64,000 nt of DNA from Aeromicrobium sp. 9AM (GCF_902506105.1 NZ_LR733303.1:124001-188000); one strand, 5' to 3'; numbered from the stretch's first letter, positions 40,626 through 52,205 are shown. A program made the numbers and translations. The notes: generated by a model not told the origin, from the letters alone.

Positions 40626-41540
40626 TCAGACGATTCCCAGGTCGTCCGAGACCATCGTCGTCAGGTGCTTGAGCAGCTCGGACTTGAACGCGCGGGCCGC
40701 CAGTGGCAACGCCTCGGTGCTGCGGTGGGCCAGGGCGATGACGCGCTCGAGCGAAGGGCTGTCGAGCTGGGTCGCCCGGAGCTGCGGACGTGTCGTCAGC
40801 ACCATGCTCGGGACCACCGCATGGCCGAGGCCGGCCTGCACGAAGCGGAGCACGGCGCTCATCTCGCCGCCCTCGACCGAGAGCTTCGGCTCGAAGCCCG
40901 CATCGGCACACGCGCCCAGGGTGACCTCGCGCAGGTCGTAGCCCTCGCGGAACATCACGAGCGGGAGCTCCTCGAGGTCGCGGATCTCCAGGCGATCGGG
41001 CAGGTCCGCGTCGGCAGGGCTCGCCAGCACGAGCCGCTCGCGCAGGATCGGTGTGGTCTGGATGTCGGGGTCGGCGTTGTGCAGCGGCACGATCAGCAGC
41101 GCGACGTCGAGCCGGCCGTCGGCGAGCTCGCGGGTCAGCACGCGGGAGCCGGCCTCCTGCACCTCGAGCTCGATGTCGGGGTACGAGGCGTGGAACTCCT
41201 TGAGCGCCTCGGGCAGCAGTCCCTCGCACAGCGAAGGCGTGGCGCCCATGCGTACGCGACCGCGGCGCAGGGTCGCGACCTCGCGCACCGTGCGCTCCGC
41301 GCTCTCGGTGTCGATCAGGATGCGCTGCGCGTGCGGCAGCAGCGCCTCGCCCGCGCTGGTCAGCTCGATGGCTCCCCGGTTGCGGACGAACAGCGGCGTG
41401 CCGAGCGAGTTCTCGAGCACCCGGATCTGCTTGGAGAGGCTGGGCTGCGAGACGCCCGTCAGCTCGGCGGCGCGGGTGAAGTGCCGGGTCCTGGCGACCG
41501 CGACGAAGTACGTCAGCTGCTGGATCTGCACGCATGCCAC
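40626..41540 (-). CDS. LysR-family regulator, probable regulator of succinate dehydrogenase
   Basis: 304 aa. N-terminal HTH (residues about 4-62, LTYFVAVARTRHFTRAAELT and SQPSLSKQIRVLE) and a LysR substrate-binding domain. GTG start. It is divergent from the first sdh operon; a LysR-type T-N11-A dyad lies in the shared 72-bp region and is repeated in front of the second sdh operon. It therefore likely controls both, in response to an unknown, perhaps organic-acid, effector. Confidence 0.88.
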   Translation of the reverse strand: MACVQIQQLTYFVAVARTRHFTRAAELTGVSQPSLSKQIRVLENSLGTPLFVRNRGAIELTSAGEALLPHAQRILIDTESAERTVREVATLRRGRVRMGATPSLCEGLLPEALKEFHASYPDIELEVQEAGSRVLTRELADGRLDVALLIVPLHNADPDIQTTPILRERLVLASPADADLPDRLEIRDLEELPLVMFREGYDLREVTLGACADAGFEPKLSVEGGEMSAVLRFVQAGLGHAVVPSMVLTTRPQLRATQLDSPSLERVIALAHRSTEALPLAARAFKSELLKHLTTMVSDDLGIV

Positions 41541-41541
41541 G

Positions 41542-41612
41542 ATAGTCGACGGCTATGAAAGGCGACCTCACAATGACTTGGCGGATAGGTGGCTCCGCCT
41601 TAGTGTGTGACG
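41542..41612 (+). promoter_or_regulatory. sdh operon 1 promoter with LysR box
   Basis: ATAGTCGACGGCTAT (41542-41556) is a LysR-type dyad. Downstream are TTGGCG (-35, 41578-41583) and TAGTGT (-10, 41601-41606) 17 bp apart, and the GTG start six bases later, so the mRNA is probably leaderless. Besides the dyad, ACCTCACAATG is shared with the second sdh promoter. Confidence 0.7.
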
Positions 41613-42431
41613 GTGGCCACACTCCGCACCTCCACCTCGTCACCTGAAGCCGGCGACGGCCGTGCTGCGATCGCCGCCCGAACCCTGCGAACCGACCGCT
41701 GGTGGATCCCACCGCTGACCACCGCCGTGGGCCTGATCGCGTGGATCACGTACGCGACCGTGCGCGTGTTCATGCAGAAGGACTACTTCGTCGGCGACTA
41801 CAACTACCTGACGCCGTTCTACTCGCCGTGCATCTCCAACGGCTGCGTCCCCGAGTCGTCGCACTTCGGCTCGTTCCTGCCCGACGTGTGGTGGCTGCCG
41901 TACGCCGCGCTGACCCTGCCGTTCCTGCTGCTGTTCCGGATGACCTGCTACTACTACCGCAAGGCGTACTACCGGGCGTTCTGGTTCTCGCCGCCGGCCT
42001 GTGCCGTCGCCGAGCCGCACGCGACCTACTCCGGCGAGACCCGGTTCCCGCTGATCGGCCAGAACCTGCACCGCTACTTCTTCTACGCCGCGGTGCTGAT
42101 CTCGCTGATCAACACGTACGACGCGATCAAGGCGTTCGAGACCGGCGACGGCGAATTCGGAATCGGCCTGGGCAACCTCGTGCTGCTGGGCAACGTCGTC
42201 GCGCTGTGGGCCTACACCGCGTCGTGCCACTCGTGCCGCAGCATCATCGGCGGCCGGCTCAACCACTTCTCCAAGCACCCCGTGCGCTACAAGCTCTGGG
42301 GCTGGGTGACGCGACTCAACGGCAAGCACATGCAGCTCGCGTGGCTGACGCTCGGCACGTTGGCGCTGACCGACTTCTACATCATGGCCGTCTCGGCCGG
42401 TTGGTTCTCCGACCCCCGCATCATCAACTGA
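41613..42431 (+). CDS. sdhC: Succinate dehydrogenase membrane anchor, Sdh1 type
   Basis: 272 aa membrane protein with about five helices, preceding sdhA and sdhB. It lacks the short SdhC/SdhD pattern and instead resembles the single anchor subunit of mycobacterial Sdh1 (Rv0249c), including matching length. A CHSCRS motif and several His residues (NLHRYFFYAA) could take part in haem or quinone binding. I use the GTG that fits a leaderless transcript; another GTG lies two codons upstream. Confidence 0.8.
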   Translation: MATLRTSTSSPEAGDGRAAIAARTLRTDRWWIPPLTTAVGLIAWITYATVRVFMQKDYFVGDYNYLTPFYSPCISNGCVPESSHFGSFLPDVWWLPYAALTLPFLLLFRMTCYYYRKAYYRAFWFSPPACAVAEPHATYSGETRFPLIGQNLHRYFFYAAVLISLINTYDAIKAFETGDGEFGIGLGNLVLLGNVVALWAYTASCHSCRSIIGGRLNHFSKHPVRYKLWGWVTRLNGKHMQLAWLTLGTLALTDFYIMAVSAGWFSDPRIIN

Positions 42432-42443
42432 CAAGGATCGTGA

Positions 42444-44336
42444 ATGACGGAGATCGAGCGACTGTCGTATGACGTCATCGTCATCGGAGCCGGCGGCGCC
42501 GGCCTGAGAGCGGCGATCGAGGCACGCGAGCAGGGCAAGAAGACCGCGATCATCAGCAAGTCCCTGTTCGGCAAGGCCCACACCGTGATGGCCGAGGGCG
42601 GCTGTGCCGCGTCGATGGGCAACGTCAACGACAAGGACAACTGGATGGTGCACTTCGGTGACACCATGCGGGGCGGCAAGTTCCTCAACAACTGGCGCAT
42701 GGCCGAGCTGCACGCCAAGGAGGCGCCGGACCGGGTCTGGGAGCTCGAGACCTACGGCGCGCTGTTCGACCGTACGCCCGACGGCAAGATCAGCCAGCGC
42801 AACTTCGGCGGCCACACCTATCCCCGGCTCGCGCACGTCGGCGACCGCACGGGCCTCGAGCTGATCCGCACGCTGCAGCAGAAGATCGTGTCGCTGCAGC
42901 AGGAGGACCTGGCCGAGACCGGCGACCTCGACGCGAGGATCAAGGTCTTCGCCGAGTGCACCGTCACCGACCTGACCAAGGACGGCGACCGCATCTCCGG
43001 CGCGCTGGCCTACTGGCGCGAGTCCGGCCGCCACCTCGTCTTCGAGGCGCCGGCGGTCATCCTCGCGACCGGCGGCATCGGCAAGTCGTTCAAGGTCACC
43101 AGCAACTCGTGGGAGTACACCGGCGACGGCCACGCGCTCGCCCTGCGGGCCGGTGCATCGCTGATCAACATGGAGTTCATCCAGTTCCACCCCACAGGCA
43201 TGGTCTGGCCACCTTCGGTCAAGGGCATCCTCGTCACCGAGTCCGTACGCGGTGACGGTGGCGTGCTGACCAACTCCGAGGGCAAGCGGTTCATGTTCGA
43301 CTACATCCCGGACGTCTTCAAGGGTCAGTACGCGACGACCGAGGAGGAGGCGGACCGCTGGTACACCGACGCCGACAACAATAAGCGTCCTCCCGAGCTG
43401 CTGCCCCGCGACGAGGTCGCGCGCGCGATCAACTCCGAGGTCAAGGCCGGCCGCGGCACTCCGCACGGCGGGGTCTATCTCGACGTCTCGAGCCGGCTCA
43501 AGCCCGAGGTCATCATCAAGAAGCTGCCGTCGATGCATCACCAGTTCAAGGAGCTGGCCGACGTCGACATCACCAAGGAGCCGATGGAGGTCGGCCCGAC
43601 CTGCCACTACGTCATGGGTGGCGTCGAGGTGGACCCCGACACCGGTGCCGCCTCGGTCGCAGGCCTGTTCGCCGCAGGTGAGTGCTCGGGCGGCATGCAC
43701 GGCTCCAATCGGCTCGGCGGCAACTCGCTGTCAGACCTGCTGGTGTTCGGCCGCAGGTCCGGCGCCGGCGCCGCGGCCTACATCGACTCGCTCGGCGACC
43801 AGAGGCCCTCGATCAGCGACGACGACGTCCAGATCGCCGCGCGGCGGTCGGTTGCGGCGTTCGGTGACGGTGGGCAGGAGGGCTCGGAGAACCCCTACAC
43901 GCTGCACCAGGAGCTCCAGCAGACCATGAACGACCTGGTCGGGATCATCCGCAAGCAGGAGGAGATCCAGGAGGCGCTCGACAGGCTCGAGGGTCTCAAG
44001 GCACGCGGTGAGCAGGTCGTGGTCGAGGGGCACCGGCAGTTCAACCCCGGCTGGCACCTCGCGCTCGATCTCCGCAACATGCTGCTGGTCAGCGAGTGCG
44101 TCGCCAAGGCGGCGATCCTGCGCACCGAGAGTCGCGGCGGACACACCCGCGACGACTACCCCACGATGGACGCCGAGTGGCGCCACGTCCTGCTGGTCTG
44201 CACGCTGGCCGACGACGGCACGGTCGACGTCGAGCGCAAGGAGCAGATCCCCGTACGCGAGGACCTGCTCGACCTGTTCGAGAGCGACGAGCTCGGCAAG
44301 TACTTCACCTCCGCAGAGCTCTCCGGAAGGAACTGA
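42444..44336 (+). CDS. sdhA: Succinate dehydrogenase flavoprotein subunit, Sdh1 type
   Basis: Oxidises succinate and passes electrons via SdhB to quinone. 630 aa: FAD dinucleotide motif VIVIGAGGAGLRAA, covalent flavin His46 in KAHTVMAEGGCA, active-site region EFIQFHPTGMVWP and the second FAD segment GLFAAGECSGGMHGSNRLGGN. Subfamily resembles mycobacterial Rv0248c. Twelve bases after the anchor gene; sdhB follows after one base. Confidence 0.95.
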   Translation: MTEIERLSYDVIVIGAGGAGLRAAIEAREQGKKTAIISKSLFGKAHTVMAEGGCAASMGNVNDKDNWMVHFGDTMRGGKFLNNWRMAELHAKEAPDRVWELETYGALFDRTPDGKISQRNFGGHTYPRLAHVGDRTGLELIRTLQQKIVSLQQEDLAETGDLDARIKVFAECTVTDLTKDGDRISGALAYWRESGRHLVFEAPAVILATGGIGKSFKVTSNSWEYTGDGHALALRAGASLINMEFIQFHPTGMVWPPSVKGILVTESVRGDGGVLTNSEGKRFMFDYIPDVFKGQYATTEEEADRWYTDADNNKRPPELLPRDEVARAINSEVKAGRGTPHGGVYLDVSSRLKPEVIIKKLPSMHHQFKELADVDITKEPMEVGPTCHYVMGGVEVDPDTGAASVAGLFAAGECSGGMHGSNRLGGNSLSDLLVFGRRSGAGAAAYIDSLGDQRPSISDDDVQIAARRSVAAFGDGGQEGSENPYTLHQELQQTMNDLVGIIRKQEEIQEALDRLEGLKARGEQVVVEGHRQFNPGWHLALDLRNMLLVSECVAKAAILRTESRGGHTRDDYPTMDAEWRHVLLVCTLADDGTVDVERKEQIPVREDLLDLFESDELGKYFTSAELSGRN

Positions 44337-44337
44337 G

Positions 44338-45099
44338 ATGGGCAACCAGGAGCACTTCCGTGTCTGGCGCGGCGACGACGAGGGCGGTGACTTCGCGGAC
44401 TACGACGTCGAGGTCAACGAGGGCGAGGTCGTGCTCGACATCATCCACCGCATCCAGGCGACGCAGGCCCCGGACCTCGCGGTCCGCTGGAACTGCAAGG
44501 CCGGCAAGTGCGGCTCGTGCAGCGCCGAGATCAACGGTCGTCCGCGGCTGCTGTGCATGACCCGGATGTCGACGCTGCCGCCGGGTGAGCCGATCGTCGT
44601 GACCCCCATGCGGACGTTCCCGGTGATCCGCGACCTCGTGACCGACGTGTCGTTCAACTACGACAAGGCGCGCGAGGTGCGCGCGTTCGTGCCGCCCGAA
44701 GGGGTCGAGCCCGGCGACTACCGCATGCAGCAGGTCGACGTCGAGCGCTCGCAGGAGTTCCGGAAATGCATCGAGTGCTTCCTGTGCCAGGACACCTGCC
44801 ACGTGCTGCGGGACCACGAGGAGAACAAGCCGGCGTTCGCCGGTCCGCGCTTCCTGATGCGGGTCGCCGAGCTCGACATGCACCCGCTCGACGCCGCTGA
44901 GGAGCAGGGCGTCAACCGCAAGGAGGCGGCGCAGGACGAGCACGGTCTGGGCTTCTGCAACATCACGAAGTGCTGCACCGAGGTCTGCCCCGAGCACATC
45001 AAGATCACCGACAACGCGCTGATCCCGCTCAAGGAGCGCGTCGTCGACCTCAAGTTCGACCCGATGATCCGGCGGAAGAAGCGCGCTTCACGCTCCTGA
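44338..45099 (+). CDS. sdhB: Succinate dehydrogenase iron-sulfur subunit, Sdh1 type
   Basis: 253 aa. Cys53, Cys58, Cys61 and Cys73 fit the [2Fe-2S] cluster; Cys144-Cys147-Cys150 with Cys154 (KCIECFLCQDTC) and Cys207, Cys212/213, Cys217 supply the [4Fe-4S] and [3Fe-4S] clusters. Carries electrons from SdhA to the membrane. GGAAGG precedes the ATG. The perfect dyad before operon 2 lies just after it and may also end this transcript. Confidence 0.95.
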   Translation: MGNQEHFRVWRGDDEGGDFADYDVEVNEGEVVLDIIHRIQATQAPDLAVRWNCKAGKCGSCSAEINGRPRLLCMTRMSTLPPGEPIVVTPMRTFPVIRDLVTDVSFNYDKAREVRAFVPPEGVEPGDYRMQQVDVERSQEFRKCIECFLCQDTCHVLRDHEENKPAFAGPRFLMRVAELDMHPLDAAEEQGVNRKEAAQDEHGLGFCNITKCCTEVCPEHIKITDNALIPLKERVVDLKFDPMIRRKKRASRS

Positions 45100-45120
45100 C
45101 CTGCAGGGCATCGTGGATGC

Positions 45121-45201
45121 AGGGTTCATAGCCAGAGGCTATGAACCCTTACCTCACAATGCCTTTGCGGAAGTGCCCCACCGGTCTTAGGCTGGCGAGT
45201 T
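45121..45201 (+). promoter_or_regulatory. sdh operon 2 promoter with LysR box
   Basis: AGGGTTCATAGCC and its exact complement (45121-45133, 45137-45149) form a 13-bp perfect dyad whose core ATAGCC-N3-GGCTAT repeats the LysR box of operon 1. ACCTCACAATG, a TTTGCGG (-35) and TAGGCT (-10, 45188-45193) follow in the same order, with the GTG start eight bases after the -10, so leaderless. The stem may also act as terminator of operon 1. Confidence 0.72.
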
Positions 45202-45924
45202 GTGGCGACTACCCAACTGAGCAAGCGACCGTCGGCGCGTACGTCGACCGTTGCGCTGAAATATGCGATGGCGGTGTCGGGGCTCATCATGGTGGGCTAC
45301 CTGATCCTGCACATGTACGGCAACCTGCGGGCCTTCTCCGGCCCCGATGCCTTCAACGAGTACGCGCACCACCTGCGCACGTTCGGCGAGCCGATGCTGC
45401 CCCACGAGGGACTGCTCTGGATCGTCCGGGTCGTGCTGCTGGGCGCGGTCCTCCTGCACGCGTACGCGGCGATCACGCTGTGGCGGCGCAACAAGAAGGC
45501 GGCCGGCTACGTCGGTGGCAAGCGCTACCAGACCAAGCAGAACCGCACCGGCATCCAGCGCAGCTACGCGTCGTTCACGATGCGCTGGGGTGGAGTGACG
45601 ATCGCGCTGTTCATCGTCTTCCACATCCTCAACCTGACGACCAACGACATCCATCCGGGCGGTGCGTCCGACACGGCCTACGGCAAGCTGCACAACAGCT
45701 TCGAGCACTTCTGGGTGCTGCTGGCCTACACCGTCGCGTTGATCGCGGTCGGCTTCCACCTCTGGCACGGCTTCTGGAGCGCGTTCACGACGTTGGGCCA
45801 GAACTACAGCGCCAAGCGCCGCGACTCGTTCTGGAACTCCGCTGCGATCGTCGTCGCGGTGGTCATCACCGCCGGCTTCCTCGCGCCGCCGTTCGCCATC
45901 TACTTCTTCGGCTTGGGAGGCTGA
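45202..45924 (+). CDS. sdhC: Succinate dehydrogenase cytochrome b558-type subunit
   Basis: 240 aa with five predicted helices, of the single-subunit dihaem cytochrome b family found in Corynebacterium, Streptomyces and Bacillus. Conserved haem-ligand His candidates lie in [28 protein letters not shown] and [12 protein letters not shown]. It anchors SdhA and SdhB of the second complex and passes electrons to menaquinone. GTG start, leaderless promoter directly upstream. Confidence 0.92.
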   Translation: MATTQLSKRPSARTSTVALKYAMAVSGLIMVGYLILHMYGNLRAFSGPDAFNEYAHHLRTFGEPMLPHEGLLWIVRVVLLGAVLLHAYAAITLWRRNKKAAGYVGGKRYQTKQNRTGIQRSYASFTMRWGGVTIALFIVFHILNLTTNDIHPGGASDTAYGKLHNSFEHFWVLLAYTVALIAVGFHLWHGFWSAFTTLGQNYSAKRRDSFWNSAAIVVAVVITAGFLAPPFAIYFFGLGG

Positions 45925-45925
45925 C

Positions 45926-47871
<1,946 letters not shown>

Positions 47872-47875
<4 letters not shown>

Positions 47876-48618
47876 ACATCACCGTCAGGGTGTGGCGTCA
47901 GAAGAACGCCGACGACAAGGGCCGGATGGTCACGTACGGCGTCGAGAACGTCAGCGAGCACATGTCGTTCCTCGAGATGCTGGACGTCCTCAACGAGCAG
48001 CTCACGCTGTCCGGCGACGACCCCATCGCGTTCGACCACGACTGCCGTGAGGGCATCTGCGGCATGTGCGGCGTCGTGATCAACGGCATCGCGCACGGCC
48101 CGGAGGTCACCACGACCTGCCAGCTGCACATGCGCAGCTTCGAGGACGGCGCCGTCATCGACGTCGAGCCGTGGCGCGCGGGAGCCTTCCCGGTCGTCAA
48201 GGACCTCGTCGTCGACCGCTCGTCGTTCGACCGGATCATCCAGGCCGGCGGCTACATCAGCGCGCCGACCGGATCGGCCCCCGACGCGCACGCCGTGCCG
48301 GTGCCCAAGGACGACGCCGACCACGCCTTCGACGCCGCGACCTGCATCGGTTGTGGCGCCTGTGTCGCGGCCTGCCCCAACGGTTCGGGCATGCTGTTCA
48401 CGGCTGCCAAGATCACCCACCTCGGCCTGCTCCCACAGGGTCAGCCCGAGCGCGAGTCGCGGGTCATCGGCATGGTCGAGCAGCACGACCATGAGGGCTT
48501 TGGTGGCTGCACCAACATCGGCGAGTGCACGTCGGCGTGCCCCAAGGGCATTCCGCTCGACACGATCGCGCAGCTCAACCGCGACCTGCTCGGCGCCCTG
48601 GCGCACGGCAAGGCCTGA
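47872..48618 (+). CDS. sdhB: Succinate dehydrogenase iron-sulfur subunit, b558-linked type
   Basis: 248 aa. [2Fe-2S] ligands Cys58, Cys63, Cys66, Cys83; [4Fe-4S] set Cys158, Cys161, Cys164 ([13 protein letters not shown], with Cys168) and a late [14 protein letters not shown] motif for the remaining cluster. GTG start overlapping the sdhA stop, with AGGAG seven bases before. It closes operon 2; a hairpin repeat follows. Confidence 0.95.
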
Positions 48619-48632
48619 CCTCACCGGTCCTT

Positions 48633-48666
48633 GAGCCTGTCGAAAGGACGCCCTTTCGACAGGCTC
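48633..48666. repeat. Dispersed palindromic element, family 2, likely bidirectional terminator
   Basis: GAGCCTGTCGAAAGG and its exact complement form a 15-bp stem with a four-base loop between the convergent sdhB and membrane-protein genes. The arm is shared with the element at 34841-34887. Confidence 0.8.
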
Positions 48667-48681
48667 GCCCGGGGTGCGCAG

Positions 48682-49176
48682 TCAGGGGCGCCGGCGGCGC
48701 AGGTACGCCACGGCGACGGCGGTCAGCAGCGGCCCCCACAGGAGCAGCGGCAGGTAGCAGGCCGTCACGATCACGGACTGAACCCCGTTGAAGTAGTCGT
48801 AGAACTCGCTGCCGGCCATGCCCCAGAACACCCAGGTCCAGAGCGCCGTGAGGAACGTGGCCCCGGCGATGGCCGGGACGAAGGCGGCGAGCGGACGTAC
48901 GGGTCGCCGGCCGATCAGCGGGATCCACCGCGGCACGACCTCGCCCCATGGCTGGACGAGCCCGAGCGTCATCAACGCTGCGCCCTCCGACACGAGCGAC
49001 AGCGAGACGATGTAGACCCGCATCCAGAAGCCGCCGACCTCGGCATTGGTCAGGGGCAGCCCGACCACGAGGCCGATCCGCCACAAGCCGGAGGGCAACG
49101 TGAGCAGCGGAACGAGGTGCGCGATGCGCCGGATCTGCGGAGAGGCCTCGAGGGGCCTGGCGTCGAGAGTTGTCAT
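48682..49176 (-). CDS. Hypothetical four-helix membrane protein
   Basis: 164 aa with four predicted membrane segments and a C-terminal Arg cluster. No family recognised. It contains the motif GLVQPWGEVVPRWIPLIGRR, which closely mirrors HSWGMVWPRWVVGLAGRR in the upstream membrane protein, so the two are probably related. Its ATG overlaps the stop of that gene (ATGA), and both lie downstream of a two-component system. Confidence 0.7.
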   Translation of the reverse strand: MTTLDARPLEASPQIRRIAHLVPLLTLPSGLWRIGLVVGLPLTNAEVGGFWMRVYIVSLSLVSEGAALMTLGLVQPWGEVVPRWIPLIGRRPVRPLAAFVPAIAGATFLTALWTWVFWGMAGSEFYDYFNGVQSVIVTACYLPLLLWGPLLTAVAVAYLRRRRP

Positions 49177-50171
49177 GCGTCCAGCCTGCTCGAGGACGAC
49201 GCCCTGCCCATCCCTCCGGCGAGCGATTCCACTCCCTCGGGTGAGCGGGTCCGGCGGTGGTACGAGAGTGCGGTGACGCCCAGGGCGGCGCCCCACACGA
49301 CGTACGCGGGGACGGCGACCCAGAAGAAGGTCTCGGGCAGGTCCATCCGGGCGTCCGGCGGGAACGGGTTGCGGCCGTGGAGCCGCTCGACGACCATCTG
49401 GCCGAGCATGACGCCGAAGTAGGTGACGATCATGACGGAGACGCCGACGCCCGGCCAGAGCACGAGCCGGCGCGGCACCCGCCGGCCGGCGAGACCCACG
49501 ACCCACCGCGGCCACACCATGCCCCAGGAATGCACCAGCGCGAGCGGCAGCAGTGTCCCGGCGAGGACGAAGCAGCCCTCGAACGCGATGCCCGACAGCG
49601 GCGACTCGTCGAACCCCACGACCGCCTGGGCCGCGATCCGGGTGAGGCAGCCGGCCATCGAGACGTACGCTGCGACGTACGCCCAGCGTGGCGTGCGATC
49701 CAGCGGCGTCAGGACGATCTGCAAGCGGTCGAGGACGCGCAGGCGGATGCCCGACTGCTGCCGGAACGACCGCGCCGCGAGTGCGAGCAGCACCCCGCCA
49801 ACCGCGCAGGCGACGCGGCTGGCCGCTCCCAGGGGGTAGCGGTCGATGCCCATGCCGGGGAACACGTTGCCGATCAGGTCGAGCACGAGCATCACGGACG
49901 CGGCGACCAGTGCGAGGGCGACTGCCGTGGCGCCGATCAGGACGGGCAACGCGAATCGGCGACTGGGCCGCAGCATGGCCGCCGCCAGCACGGCCGCTGC
50001 GCCGCACAGCGCGATGCCCCACCAGCCGGTGAACACGACCAGGTCGGTCCCGATCGCGGAGAGGTGGGAGGGCGAGCCGTGGAGCTGCCAGTAGGTACGC
50101 ATGGCGCCATAGGTCAGCGCCCACACCAGTGCGGTGCGGGCCAGGACGTGGTGCTGTTCGGAGGGTGACAT
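49173..50171 (-). CDS. Hypothetical multi-pass membrane protein
   Basis: 332 aa with about eight predicted helices. No family recognised. The WGMVWPRW segment resembles the downstream protein. The ATG starts 75 bp after the response-regulator gene on the same strand; it might be a target or a sensory partner of that system. The frame is open far upstream but that part overlaps the response regulator on the same strand and is discarded. Confidence 0.7.
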   Translation of the reverse strand: MSPSEQHHVLARTALVWALTYGAMRTYWQLHGSPSHLSAIGTDLVVFTGWWGIALCGAAAVLAAAMLRPSRRFALPVLIGATAVALALVAASVMLVLDLIGNVFPGMGIDRYPLGAASRVACAVGGVLLALAARSFRQQSGIRLRVLDRLQIVLTPLDRTPRWAYVAAYVSMAGCLTRIAAQAVVGFDESPLSGIAFEGCFVLAGTLLPLALVHSWGMVWPRWVVGLAGRRVPRRLVLWPGVGVSVMIVTYFGVMLGQMVVERLHGRNPFPPDARMDLPETFFWVAVPAYVVWGAALGVTALSYHRRTRSPEGVESLAGGMGRASSSSRLDA

Positions 50172-50245
50172 GCCTCCACCGTCGTCGAGCCCGCGTTGCC
50201 CGGCATCGCTCGTGCGGGGGAGTGCGCTGGCGCACTCGGGGGAGG

Positions 50246-50887
50246 TCAGCGGGTCGTGATGAACCCGGTCTCGTACGCCTCGATGACGGCCTGCAGCCGG
50301 TCTCGGACACCGAGCTTGGCCAGCACGTTGCTGACATGGGTCTTGACGGTCTCCACCGTGACGAAGAGCTCCTGGGCGATCTCGGAGTTGCTCGCGCCCT
50401 GCGCGACGAGGCGGAGCACCTGCTCCTCGCGCTCGGTCAGGGACCACCGCCGAGCTCGAGGCGGCGTGCCGAGGTGGCTGCCGGCCATCGAGCGGATCGC
50501 CGCAGGGAACAGCAGCGACTCGCCGCGGGCCACGATGCGGATCGCGTCGACGACCTGCTCGGGTCCGGCGCGCTTGAGCAGGAATCCGCTCGCGCCGGCA
50601 CGCAGGGCGTCGTAGACGTACTCGTCGTTCTCGAACGTCGTGACGACGATGACGTGGGGCGGCTCGTCGAACGCCGCGAGCAGCAGCTCCGTTGCCCGGA
50701 TGCCGTCGATGCGGGGCATGCGTACGTCCATCAGCACGACGTCGGGTCGCTCGCGCCGGATGAGCGGCACGACCTCGGTGCCGTCGACCGCCTCACCGAC
50801 GACCTCGAGGTCGTCCTCGGCATCGACGACGGCCCTGAGGCCTCGGCGGATCAACGGCTCGTCGTCGACGATCAGGACCCTCGTCAC
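50246..50887 (-). CDS. NarL/FixJ-family response regulator
   Basis: 213 aa. Receiver with Asp8/Asp9, phospho-acceptor Asp54 (LMDVRMPRIDG), Lys in GFLLKRAG, then a LuxR HTH (LTEREEQVLRLVAQGASNSE, TVETVKTHVSNVLAKL). GTG start overlapping the stop of the kinase gene (GTGA), so they are coupled partners. An upstream extension in the same frame overlaps the kinase and is not used. Confidence 0.92.
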   Translation of the reverse strand: MTRVLIVDDEPLIRRGLRAVVDAEDDLEVVGEAVDGTEVVPLIRRERPDVVLMDVRMPRIDGIRATELLLAAFDEPPHVIVVTTFENDEYVYDALRAGASGFLLKRAGPEQVVDAIRIVARGESLLFPAAIRSMAGSHLGTPPRARRWSLTEREEQVLRLVAQGASNSEIAQELFVTVETVKTHVSNVLAKLGVRDRLQAVIEAYETGFITTR

Positions 50888-52107
50888 GGCTCGACCGGGA
50901 TCGTCACGTCGAGGCGCCAGCGGCCGTCGACCTCGCGGGCGGCGACCGTGCCGCCGCGGCTCTGGATGCGCTCGCTCATCCACCGGAGTCCTCGTCCGCC
51001 CGACGGCCGCGCCGGGAGCGGACGGGCCGGCATCGGGTTCGACACGTGGATGCGTATGGAGTCGTCGTCGGCCGCGAGCCGCAGCGCGACCGGCACCGGT
51101 CCGGCGTGCCGCAACACGTTGCTGAGACCCTCCTGGGTTGCGAGGAACGCGTCGCGGGAGACAGGCTCAGGCAACGCGGCGATCGGCCCGGCGAGCTCGG
51201 CCTCGATCACGAGGCCGGCCGCCTGACTCTGGCCGATCAGCGCGTCGATGTCGTCGAGCGTCCGCCGATGACCGGGCGGGCCGTCGTCACGCAGCGTGGC
51301 GAGCGCACCGTCGAGGTCGGCCAGCGCCTGGCTCGCCGCTTGCTCGACAGCCGCGAGCGACTCGCGGGCGAACTCCGGATCGGCATCGAGCAGCTTGCGG
51401 GCGGCGCCGGCCTGGATCGTGACGATGCTGAGCGCATGGCCGACCGAGTCGTGCAGCTCGCGAGCCAGCCGGTTGCGCTCCGACAGCTCGCCCGTGACCC
51501 GCTCCATCTCGGCGAGCCTGGACGTCGACGAGCGGCCGAGGAGCCGAGGCGCCGCCCACGACATCAGCGCGCCGAGGAGCACCGTGCCGTACGCGAACAC
51601 GACCAGGCAGCCGGCGCCGACGAGCGCCATGACAGGTTGCGACCGGCCCTGCCACGCGCTGTCGCCGCTCAGGTCGACCACGCCGACTGCGGCGAGCAGG
51701 AACGTGATGCCCGAGGGCAGGACGATGATCGTCGCGAAGCCGACGAGCCCGCCACAGAGCAGGTGCAGCGCGAAGAACGCCCCCGCGCGTACCCGGTCGG
51801 CGCCGCTGACGGACGACGGGATCAGCTCGGAGGTCAGCGGCCCACGCAGCAGCAGCTTCGCGGCCACGACCTCCAGCTGCCGCACGGCCTCGAGCATCGC
51901 CGTCAGTGCGATGGCTGCGAGCACGAGGACGACGCCACCGGCGGCGGCCGCCGTGACGGCAGCGGTGCGCCCGCCCCACGCCGCGACGACGGGGTAGACG
52001 CCGACCAGGAGGTAGGGCGTGAACACCGCGCCACCCAGCACGAGGTAGACCCACCGCCGCCACGTGGCGGGCGCCAGTACCTGGAGCAGGGCACGTCCCG
52101 GATTCAC
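50884..52107 (-). CDS. Sensor histidine kinase, HisKA_3 type
   Basis: 407 aa. About five or six N-terminal membrane helices, then HisKA_3 with phospho-acceptor His219 (RELHDSVGHALSIVT) and an HATPase (N box QEGLSNVLRHAG, late G box GGRGLRWMSER). No extracellular sensor domain, similar to DesK-like or LiaS-like intramembrane sensors. GTG start at VNPGRALL. Overlaps and controls the adjacent regulator gene. Confidence 0.9.
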   Translation of the reverse strand: MNPGRALLQVLAPATWRRWVYLVLGGAVFTPYLLVGVYPVVAAWGGRTAAVTAAAAGGVVLVLAAIALTAMLEAVRQLEVVAAKLLLRGPLTSELIPSSVSGADRVRAGAFFALHLLCGGLVGFATIIVLPSGITFLLAAVGVVDLSGDSAWQGRSQPVMALVGAGCLVVFAYGTVLLGALMSWAAPRLLGRSSTSRLAEMERVTGELSERNRLARELHDSVGHALSIVTIQAGAARKLLDADPEFARESLAAVEQAASQALADLDGALATLRDDGPPGHRRTLDDIDALIGQSQAAGLVIEAELAGPIAALPEPVSRDAFLATQEGLSNVLRHAGPVPVALRLAADDDSIRIHVSNPMPARPLPARPSGGRGLRWMSERIQSRGGTVAAREVDGRWRLDVTIPVEP

Positions 52108-52175
52108 ATCTCGATGTTGCCACGATCGCGGCGGCGGCAGATCCCCTGCACGGGGGAGATGGCCATCGACCACAC

Positions 52176-52205
52176 TTGATTAGCATAGGTAATGAGGTAT
52201 GCTAA
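52176..52205 (+). promoter_or_regulatory. marR promoter and operator
   Basis: TTAGCATA and TATGCTAA (52180-52187, 52198-52205) form a perfect 8-bp dyad with a ten-base centre. TTGATT (-35, 52176-52181) and TATGCT (-10, 52198-52203) overlap it, and the predicted transcription start coincides with the ATG at 52210. Binding would block the promoter; the mRNA would be leaderless. Confidence 0.68.

Noticed and set aside
41640..43700. Long minus-strand frame opposite the first sdh operon
   Set aside because: Shadow of sdhC/sdhA; no motif, no ribosome site. The same holds for 45866-47761 and 4646-6220.
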